Positions 1 through 9,678 of a stretch of DNA of 64,000 nucleotides are shown here, piece after piece. Position 1 is the stretch's first letter. Every line of letters starts with the position of its first letter. The position numbers and the translations under genes were made by a program. The notes below the pieces were generated by a model. That model was not told the DNA's origin, did not search any database, and saw only the letters and a program-made list of their open reading frames with translations. The DNA is from Euwallacea fornicatus (taxonomy: Eukaryota > Arthropoda > Insecta > Coleoptera > Curculionidae): positions 124,001-188,000 of the forward strand of contig NW_027096009.1 in assembly GCF_040115645.1 (NCBI RefSeq). Direction: 5' to 3'.

Positions 1-109
1 CATGGCGTAACACATCATGATTGTATCATCTTGAGTTTAAAAGAAAAATAGTACTTAAAGAGCTCAAACATACAATTTTTGTGACTTTTCACATGTTGAA
101 GCTCGATAA

Positions 110-126
110 CTTCGGTCAATGAGGAC
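110..126 (+). other. CENP-B-box-like 17-mer, first example
   Basis: The word CTTCGGTCAATGAGGAC can be aligned to the mammalian CENP-B box core NTTCGNNNNANNCGGGN. TTCG, the central A and the first two bases of the final GGG match. The C before GGG and the third G do not. That is 7 of 9 essential positions. The word is present in most monomers, as CTTCGTTCAATGAGGAC in CTCTATAA types. GACGACC monomers match only 6 of 9. Binding by any protein is untested. Confidence 0.35.
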
Positions 127-333
127 CAAATTTCTTAAACAAAGACTCAAATGAACCTTCTCGACGAGATCTTTAACATAATGATACACATCATGTTTGT
201 ATCATCTTGAGTTTCAAAGAAAAATAGTAGTTAATGAGCTCAAACATACAAGTTTTGTGACTTTTCACACTTTGAAGCTCTATAACTTCGTTCAATGAGG
301 ACCAAATTTCTTAATCAAAGACTCAAATGATCC

Positions 334-346
334 ATCTCGACGAGAT
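334..346. repeat. Perfect 6-bp dyad with 1-bp spacer, first full example
   Basis: The word ATCTCGACGAGAT is two perfect inverted 6-mers around a single A. It sits at monomer position 158-170 of most units. A-type tails (TTCTCGACGAGAT) keep five arm pairs, E-type tails (ATCTCGACAAGAT) break one pair, and C/D tails (ATCTCGACGAGAC) lose the outer pair. Confidence 0.8.
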
Positions 347-1760
347 CTTTAACATGAAGTAACACATCATGATTGTATCATCTTGAGTTTCCACGAAAAA
401 TAGAACTTTATGAGCTCAAACATACAATTTTTGTGACTTTTCACATGTTGAAGCTCGATAACTTCGGTCAATGAGGATCAAATTTCTTATTTAAAGACTC
501 AAATGAACCATCTCGACGAGACCTTTAACATGACGTTACACATCATGATTGTATCATCTTGAGTTTCCACGAAAAATAGTACTTTATGAGCTCAAACATA
601 CAAGTTTTGTGACTTTTCACATGTTGAAGCTCGATAACTTCGGTCAATGAGGATCAAATTTCTTAATCAAAGACTCAAATGAACCATCTCGACGAGACCT
701 TTAACATGACGTAACACATCATGATTGTATCATCTTGAGTTCCCACGAAAAATAGTACTTTATGAGCTCAAACATACAATTTTTGTGACTTTTCACATGT
801 TGGAGCTCGATAACTTCGGTCAATGAGGACCAAATTTCTTAAACAAAGACTCAAATGAACCATCTCGACAAGATCTTTAACATGGCGTAACACATCATGA
901 TTGTATCATCTTGAGTTCCAAAGAAAAATAGTACTTAAAGAGCTCAAACATACAATTTTTGGGACATTTCACATGTTGAAGCTCGATAACTTCGGTCAAT
1001 GAGGACCAAATTTCCTAAACAAAGTCTCAAATGAACCATCTCGACGAGATCTTTAACATGACGTAACACATCATGATTGTATCATCTTGAGTTTCCACGA
1101 AAAATAGTACTTTATGAGCTCAAACATACGATTTTTGTGACTTTTCACATGTTGAAGCTCGATAACTTCGGTCAATGAGGATCAAATTTCTTAATCAAAG
1201 AGCCAAATGAACCATCTCGACGAGATCTTTAACATGACGTTACACATCATGATTGTATCATCTTGAGTTTCAAAGAAAAATAGTACTTAAAGAGCTCAAA
1301 CATACAATTTTTGTGACTTTTCACATTTTGAAGCTCGATAACTTCGGTCAATGACGACCAAATTTCTTAATCAAAGACTCCAATGAACCATCTCGACGAG
1401 ATCTTTAACATGACGTTACACATCATGATTGTATCATCTTGAGTTTCAAAGAAAAATAGTACTTAATGAGCTCAAACATACAAGTTTTGTGACTTTTCAC
1501 ACTTTGAAGCTCTATAACTTCGTTCAATGAGGACCAAATTTCTTAATCAAAGACTCAAATGATCCATCTCGACGAGATCTTTAACATGACGTTACACATC
1601 ATGATTGTATCATCTTGAGTTTCCACGAAAAATAGAACTTTATGAGCTCAAACATACAATTTTTGTGACTTTTCACATTTTGAAGCTCGATAACTTCGGT
1701 CAATGACGACCAAATTTCTTAATCAAAGACTCAAATGAACCATCTCGACGAGATCTTTAA

Positions 1761-1935
1761 CATAATCATACACATCATGTTTGTATCATCTTGAGTCTCA
1801 AAGAAAAATAGTACTTAATGAGCTCAAACATACAATTTTGTGACTTTTCACACTTTGAAGCTCTATAACTTCGTTCAATGAGGACCAAATTTCTTAATCA
1901 AAGACTCAAATGAACCATCTCGACGAGATCTTTAA
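1761..1935. repeat. Example of the K-type 175-bp monomer
   Basis: This monomer has CAATTTTGTG, four T instead of five, in the tract at monomer position 76-80, and it carries TCTCAAAG. The same single-base loss appears at 4576, 50851, 54720, 57358 and 62636, six times in all. It is inherited by block duplication, not recurrent. Confidence 0.9.
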
Positions 1936-3343
1936 CATGACGTAACACATCATGATTGTATCATCTTGAGTTTAAAAGAAAAATAGTACTTAAAGAGCTC
2001 AAACATACAATTTTTGTGACTTTTCACATGTTGAAGCTCGATAACTTCGGTCAATGAGGACCAAATTTCTTAATCAAAGACTCAAATTAACCATCTCGAC
2101 GAGATCTTTAACATGACGTAACACATCATGATTGTATCATCTTGAGTTTAAAAGAAAAATAGTACTTAAAGAGCTCAAACATACAATTTTTGTGACTTTT
2201 CACATGTTGAAGCTCGATAACTTCGGTCAATGAGGACCAAATTTCTTAAACAAAGACTCAAATGAACCTTCTCGACGAGATCTTTAACATAATGATACAC
2301 ATCATGTTTGTATCATCTTGAGTTTCCACGAAAAATAGAACTTTATGAGCTCAAACATACAATTTTTGTGACTTTTCACATGTTGAAGCTCGATAACTTC
2401 GGTCAATGAGGATCAAATTTCTTATTTAAAGACTCAAATGAACCATCTCGACGAGACCTTTAACATGACGTTACACATCATGATTGTATCATCTTGAGTT
2501 TCCACGAAAAATAGTACTTTATGAGCTCAAACATACAAGTTTTGTGACTTTTCACATGTTGAAGCTCGATAACTTCGGTCAATGAGGATCAAATTTCTTA
2601 ATCAAAGACTCAAATGAACCATCTCGACGAGACCTTTAACATGACGTAACACATCATGATTGTATCATCTTGAGTTCCCACGAAAAATAGTACTTTATGA
2701 GCTCAAACATACAATTTTTGTGACTTTTCACATGTTGGAGCTCGATAACTTCGGTCAATGAGGACCAAATTTCTTAAACAAAGACTCAAATGAACCATCT
2801 CGACAAGATCTTTAACATGGCGTAACACATCATGATTGTATCATCTTGAGTTCCAAAGAAAAATAGTACTTAAAGAGCTCAAACATACAATTTTTGGGAC
2901 ATTTCACATGTTGAAGCTCGATAACTTCGGTCAATGAGGACCAAATTTCTTAATCAAAGACTCAAATTAACCATCTCGACGAGATCTTTAACATGACGTA
3001 ACACATCATGATTGTATCATCTTGAGTTTAAAAGAAAAATAGTACTTAAAGAGCTCAAACATACAATTTTTGTGACTTTTCACATGTTGAAGCTCGATAA
3101 CTTCGGTCAATGAGGACCAAATTTCTTAAACAAAGACTCAAATGAACCTTCTCGACGAGATCTTTAACATAATGATACACATCATGTTTGTATCATCTTG
3201 AGTTTCCACGAAAAATAGAACTTTATGAGCTCAAACATACAATTTTTGTGACTTTTCACATGTTGAAGCTCGATAACTTCGGTCAATGAGGATCAAATTT
3301 CTTATTTAAAGACTCAAATGAACCATCTCGACGAGACCTTTAA

Positions 3344-3519
3344 CATGACGTTACACATCATGATTGTATCATCTTGAGTTCCCACGAAAAATAGTACTTT
3401 ATGAGCTCAAACATACAATTTTTGTGACTTTTCACATGTTGGAGCTCGATAACTTCGGTCAATGAGGACCAAATTTCTTAAACAAAGACTCAAATGAACC
3501 ATCTCGACAAGATCTTTAA
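3344..3519. repeat. Chimeric D/E monomer marking a one-monomer deletion
   Basis: The head is D-type (GACGTTAC, with the diagnostic T at 3352) and the body is E-type (TTCCCACG from about 3379, TTGGAGC). The exchange lies between about 3353 and 3380. The sister series A-C-D-E-F at 2112-2991 has separate D and E monomers. The series here (A 2992, C 3168, chimera, F 3520) has lost one unit by an in-register unequal exchange. Confidence 0.87.
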
Positions 3520-4575
3520 CATGGCGTAACACATCATGATTGTATCATCTTGAGTTCCAAAGAAAAATAGTACTTAAAGAGCTCAAACATACAATTTTTG
3601 GGACATTTCACATGTTGAAGCTCGATAACTTCGGTCAATGAGGACCAAATTTCCTAAACAAAGTCTCAAATGAACCATCTCGACGAGATCTTTAACATGA
3701 CGTAACACATCATGATTGTATCATCTTGAGTTTCCACGAAAAATAGAACTTTATGAGCTCAAACATACGATTTTTGTGACTTTTCACATGTTGAAGCTCG
3801 ATAACTTCGGTCAATGAGGACCAAATTTCTTAATCAAAGACTCAAATTAACCATCTCGACGAGATCTTTAACATGACGTAACACATCATGATTGTATCAT
3901 CTTGAGTTTAAAAGAAAAATAGTACTTAAAGAGCTCAAACATACAATTTTTGTGACTTTTCACATGTTGAAGCTCGATAACTTCGGTCAATGAGGACCAA
4001 ATTTCTTAAACAAAGACTCAAATGAACCTTCTCGACGAGATCTTTAACATAATGATACAAATCATGTTTGTATCATCTTGAGTTTCAAAGAAAAATAGTA
4101 GTTAATGAGCTCAAACATACAAGTTTTGTGACTTTTCACACTTTGAAGCTCTATAACTTCGTTCAATGAGGACCAAATTTCTTAATCAAAGACTCAAATG
4201 ATCCATCTCGACGAGATCTTTAACATGAAGTAACACATCATGATTGTATCATCTTGAGTTTCCACGAAAAATAGAACTTTATGAGCTCAAACATACAATT
4301 TTTGTGACTTTTCACATGTTGAAGCTCGATAACTTCGGTCAATGAGGATCAAATTTCTTATTTAAAGACTCAAATGAACCATCTCGACGAGACCTTTAAC
4401 ATGACGTTACACATCATGATTGTATCATCTTGAGTTTCCACGAAAAATAGTACTTTATGAGCTCAAACATACAAGTTTTGTGACTTTTCACATGTTGAAG
4501 CTCGATAACTTCGGTCAATGAGGATCAAATTTCTTAATCAAAGACTCAAATGAACCATCTCGACGAGACCTTTAA

Positions 4576-4750
4576 CATGACGTAACACATCATGATTGTA
4601 TCATCTTGAGTTCCCACGAAAAATAGTACTTAATGAGCTCAAACATACAATTTTGTGACTTTTCACACTTTGAAGCTCTATAACTTCGTTCAATGAGGAC
4701 CAAATTTCTTAATCAAAGACTCAAATGAACCATCTCGACGAGATCTTTAA
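4576..4750. repeat. Chimeric E/K monomer, 175 bp
   Basis: The front is E (GACGTAAC, TTCCCACG) and the back is K (ACTTAATGAG, CAATTTTGTG, ACTTTGAAG, CTCTATAA). The exchange lies between about 4616 and 4631. It carries the K 1-bp deletion in the T tract, and it ends the match between 1-704 and 3872-4575. Confidence 0.8.
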
Positions 4751-5102
4751 CATGACGTTACACATCATGATTGTATCATCTTGAGTTTCCACGAAAAATA
4801 GAACTTTATGAGCTCAAACATACAATTTTTGTGACTTTTCACATGTTGAAGCTCGATAACTTCGGTCAATGACGACCAAATTTCTTAATCAAAGACTCCA
4901 ATGAACCATCTCGACGAGATCTTTAACATGACGTAACACATCATGATTGTATCATCTTGAGTTTCCACGAAAAATAGTACTTTATGAGCTCAAACATACA
5001 AGTTTTGTGACTTTTCACATGTTGAAGCTCGATAACTTCGGTCAATGAGGACCAAATTTCTTAATCAAAGACTCAAATTAACCATCTCGACGAGATCTTT
5101 AA

Positions 5103-7390
5103 CATGACGTAACACATCATGATTGTATCATCTTGAGTTTAAAAGAAAAATAGTACTTAAAGAGCTCAAACATACAATTTTTGTGACTTTTCACATGTTG
5201 AAGCTCGATAACTTCGGTCAATGAGGACCAAATTTCTTAAACAAAGACTCAAATGAACCTTCTCGACGAGATCTTTAACATAATGATACACATCATGTTT
5301 GTATCATCTTGAGTTTCCACGAAAAATAGAACTTTATGAGCTCAAACATACAATTTTTGTGACTTTTCACATGTTGAAGCTCGATAACTTCGGTCAATGA
5401 GGATCAAATTTCTTATTTAAAGACTCAAATGAACCATCTCGACGAGACCTTTAACATGACGTTACACATCATGATTGTATCATCTTGAGTTTCCACGAAA
5501 AATAGTACTTTATGAGCTCAAACATACAAGTTTTGTGACTTTTCACATGTTCAAGCTCGATAACTTCGGTCAATGAGGATCAAATTTCTTAATCAAAGAC
5601 TCAAATGAACCATCTCGACGAGACCTTTAACATGACGTAACACATCATGATTGTATCATCTTGAGTTCCCACGAAAAATAGTACTTTATGAGCTCAAACA
5701 TACAATTTTTGTGACTTTTCACATGTTGGAGCTCGATAACTTCGGTCAATGAGGACCAAATTTCTTAAACAAAGACTCAAATGAACCATCTCGACAAGAT
5801 CTTTAACATGGCGTAACACATCATGATTGTATCATCTTGAGTTCCAAAGAAAAATAGTACTTAAAGAGCTCAAACATACAATTTTTGGGACATTTCACAT
5901 GTTGAAGCTCGATAACTTCGGTCAATGAGGACCAAATTTCCTAAACAAAGTCTCAAATGAACCATCTCGACGAGATCTTTAACATGACGTAACACATCAT
6001 GATTGTATCATCTTGAGTTTCCACGAAAAATAGAACTTTATGAGCTCAAACATACGATTTTTGTGACTTTTCACATGTTGAAGCTCGATAACTTCGGTCA
6101 ATGAGGACCAAATTTCTTAATCAAAGACTCAAATTAACCATCTCGACGAGATATTTAACATGACGTAACACATCATGATTGTATCATCTTGAGTTTAAAA
6201 GAAAAATAGTACTTAAAGAGCTCAAACATACAATTTTTGTGACTTTTCACATGTTGAAGCTCGATAACTTCGGTCAATGAGGACCAAATTTCTTAAACAA
6301 AGACTCAAATGAACCTTCTCGACGAGATCTTTAACATAATGATACACATCATGTTTGTATCATCTTGAGTTTCAAAGAAAAATAGTAGTTAATGAGCTCA
6401 AACATACAAGTTTTGTGACTTTTCACACTTTGAAGCTCTATAACTTCGTTCAATGAGGACCAAATTTCTTAATCAAAGACTCAAATGATCCATCTCGACG
6501 AGATCTTTAACATGAAGTAACACATCATGATTGTATCATCTTGAGTTTCCACGAAAAATAGAACTTTATGAGCTCAAACATACAATTTTTGTGACTTTTC
6601 ACATGTTGAAGCTCGATAACTTCGGTCAATGAGGATCAAATTTCTTATTTAAAGACTCAAATGAACCATCTCGACGAGACCTTTAACATGACGTTACACA
6701 TCATGATTGTATCATCTTGAGTTTCCACGAAAAATAGTACTTTATGAGCTCAAACATACAAGTTTTGTGACTTTTCACATGTTGAAGCTCGATAACTTCG
6801 GTCAATGAGGATCAAATTTCTTAATCAAAGACTCAAATGAACCATCTCGACGAGACCTTTAACATGACGTAACACATCATGATTGTATCATCTTGAGTTC
6901 CCACGAAAAATAGTACTTTATGAGCTCAAACATACAATTTTTGTGACTTTTCACATGTTGGAGCTCGATAACTTCGGTCAATGAGGACCAAATTTCCTAA
7001 ACAAAGTCTCAAATGAACCATCTCGACGAGATCTTTAACATGACGTAACACATCATGATTGTATCATCTTGAGTTTCCACGAAAAATAGTACTTTATGAG
7101 CTCAAACATACAAGTTTTGTGACTTTTCACATTTTGAAGCTCGATAACTTCGGTCAATGACGACCAAATTTCTTAAACAAAGACTCAAATGAACCATCTC
7201 GACGAGATCTTTAACATAACGGGACACATCATGATTGTATCATCTTGAGTTTCCACGAAAAATAGAACATTATGAGCTCAAACATACAATTTTTGTGACT
7301 TTTCACATGTTGAAGCTCGATAACTTCGGTCAATGAGGATCAAATTTCTTAATCAAAGAGCCAAATGAACCATCTCGACGAGATCTTTAA
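5103..7390. repeat. 13-monomer higher-order repeat, copy 1 (2,288 bp)
   Basis: Thirteen monomers: A 5103, C 5279, D* 5455 (TTCAAGC), E 5631, F 5807, 5983 (GAACTTT, CGATTTTTG, tail AAATTAACC and the unusual GAGATATTT), A 6159, B 6335, C 6511, D 6687, E 6863 (tail TTTCCTAAAC), 7039 (GACGACC with AAAC), M 7215. The length is exactly 13 x 176. The same order follows immediately at 7391 with no base difference that I noticed by eye, including rare variants such as GAGATATTT and TTCAAGC. This marks a recent tandem duplication. It contains no reading frame of note. Confidence 0.9.
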
Positions 7391-9678
7391 CATGACGTAA
7401 CACATCATGATTGTATCATCTTGAGTTTAAAAGAAAAATAGTACTTAAAGAGCTCAAACATACAATTTTTGTGACTTTTCACATGTTGAAGCTCGATAAC
7501 TTCGGTCAATGAGGACCAAATTTCTTAAACAAAGACTCAAATGAACCTTCTCGACGAGATCTTTAACATAATGATACACATCATGTTTGTATCATCTTGA
7601 GTTTCCACGAAAAATAGAACTTTATGAGCTCAAACATACAATTTTTGTGACTTTTCACATGTTGAAGCTCGATAACTTCGGTCAATGAGGATCAAATTTC
7701 TTATTTAAAGACTCAAATGAACCATCTCGACGAGACCTTTAACATGACGTTACACATCATGATTGTATCATCTTGAGTTTCCACGAAAAATAGTACTTTA
7801 TGAGCTCAAACATACAAGTTTTGTGACTTTTCACATGTTCAAGCTCGATAACTTCGGTCAATGAGGATCAAATTTCTTAATCAAAGACTCAAATGAACCA
7901 TCTCGACGAGACCTTTAACATGACGTAACACATCATGATTGTATCATCTTGAGTTCCCACGAAAAATAGTACTTTATGAGCTCAAACATACAATTTTTGT
8001 GACTTTTCACATGTTGGAGCTCGATAACTTCGGTCAATGAGGACCAAATTTCTTAAACAAAGACTCAAATGAACCATCTCGACAAGATCTTTAACATGGC
8101 GTAACACATCATGATTGTATCATCTTGAGTTCCAAAGAAAAATAGTACTTAAAGAGCTCAAACATACAATTTTTGGGACATTTCACATGTTGAAGCTCGA
8201 TAACTTCGGTCAATGAGGACCAAATTTCCTAAACAAAGTCTCAAATGAACCATCTCGACGAGATCTTTAACATGACGTAACACATCATGATTGTATCATC
8301 TTGAGTTTCCACGAAAAATAGAACTTTATGAGCTCAAACATACGATTTTTGTGACTTTTCACATGTTGAAGCTCGATAACTTCGGTCAATGAGGACCAAA
8401 TTTCTTAATCAAAGACTCAAATTAACCATCTCGACGAGATATTTAACATGACGTAACACATCATGATTGTATCATCTTGAGTTTAAAAGAAAAATAGTAC
8501 TTAAAGAGCTCAAACATACAATTTTTGTGACTTTTCACATGTTGAAGCTCGATAACTTCGGTCAATGAGGACCAAATTTCTTAAACAAAGACTCAAATGA
8601 ACCTTCTCGACGAGATCTTTAACATAATGATACACATCATGTTTGTATCATCTTGAGTTTCAAAGAAAAATAGTAGTTAATGAGCTCAAACATACAAGTT
8701 TTGTGACTTTTCACACTTTGAAGCTCTATAACTTCGTTCAATGAGGACCAAATTTCTTAATCAAAGACTCAAATGATCCATCTCGACGAGATCTTTAACA
8801 TGAAGTAACACATCATGATTGTATCATCTTGAGTTTCCACGAAAAATAGAACTTTATGAGCTCAAACATACAATTTTTGTGACTTTTCACATGTTGAAGC
8901 TCGATAACTTCGGTCAATGAGGATCAAATTTCTTATTTAAAGACTCAAATGAACCATCTCGACGAGACCTTTAACATGACGTTACACATCATGATTGTAT
9001 CATCTTGAGTTTCCACGAAAAATAGTACTTTATGAGCTCAAACATACAAGTTTTGTGACTTTTCACATGTTGAAGCTCGATAACTTCGGTCAATGAGGAT
9101 CAAATTTCTTAATCAAAGACTCAAATGAACCATCTCGACGAGACCTTTAACATGACGTAACACATCATGATTGTATCATCTTGAGTTCCCACGAAAAATA
9201 GTACTTTATGAGCTCAAACATACAATTTTTGTGACTTTTCACATGTTGGAGCTCGATAACTTCGGTCAATGAGGACCAAATTTCCTAAACAAAGTCTCAA
9301 ATGAACCATCTCGACGAGATCTTTAACATGACGTAACACATCATGATTGTATCATCTTGAGTTTCCACGAAAAATAGTACTTTATGAGCTCAAACATACA
9401 AGTTTTGTGACTTTTCACATTTTGAAGCTCGATAACTTCGGTCAATGACGACCAAATTTCTTAAACAAAGACTCAAATGAACCATCTCGACGAGATCTTT
9501 AACATAACGGGACACATCATGATTGTATCATCTTGAGTTTCCACGAAAAATAGAACATTATGAGCTCAAACATACAATTTTTGTGACTTTTCACATGTTG
9601 AAGCTCGATAACTTCGGTCAATGAGGATCAAATTTCTTAATCAAAGAGCCAAATGAACCATCTCGACGAGATCTTTAA
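7391..9678. repeat. 13-monomer higher-order repeat, copy 2 (2,288 bp)
   Basis: The monomer order of 5103-7390 is repeated at an offset of exactly 2,288 bp. It starts with A at 7391 and C at 7567. D* is at 7743, E at 7919, F at 8095 and the GAGATATTT monomer at 8271. A, B, C, D and E follow at 8447-9326, then the GACGACC monomer at 9327 and M at 9503. From the middle of the monomer at 9327 onward this copy also matches the sequence starting near 35.6 kb, so its end is shared with two different block families. Confidence 0.9.

Larger units (their letters stand above)
1..5102. repeat. Satellite block 1: 29 monomers in irregular order (A-F mixture)
   Basis: Monomer starts and types: 1 A, 177 B, 353 C, 529 D, 705 E, 881 F, 1057 (CGATTTTTG with AGAGCC), 1233 and 1409 and 1585 (TTTCAAAG or GAACTTT mixtures), 1761 K, 1936 A-like with AAATTAACC tail, 2112 A, 2288 C, 2464 D, 2640 E, 2816 F with AAATTAACC tail, 2992 A, 3168 C, 3344 D/E chimera, 3520 F, 3696 (GAACTTT with CGATTTTTG), 3872 A, 4048 B, 4224 C, 4400 D, 4576 E/K chimera, 4751, 4927. 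The series A-B-C-D at 1-704 returns at 3872-4575, 3,871 bp later. The series A-C-D-E-F at 2112 returns at 2992 minus one monomer. No single higher-order unit runs through the block. It holds no gene. Confidence 0.9.

Noticed and set aside
36..60. TATA-like promoter in each monomer
   Set aside because: The AT-rich words near 44-58 do not form a TATA box with any recognisable downstream element, and nothing shows transcription.
110..126. A true functional CENP-B box
   Set aside because: Two of the nine essential bases are missing in the best form and three in GACGACC monomers; it is kept only as a box-like word.
1..176. Monomer as an internal dimer of about 88 bp
   Set aside because: Only short words such as CTCAAA (64-69 and 146-151) and ATGAG (58-62 and 120-124) recur, at unequal spacing; the two halves do not align along their length.
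158..176. Dyad plus T run as a bacterial-type terminator
   Set aside because: The stem is only 6 bp with a 1-base spacer, too tight for an RNA hairpin loop, and the context is a eukaryote-like satellite.
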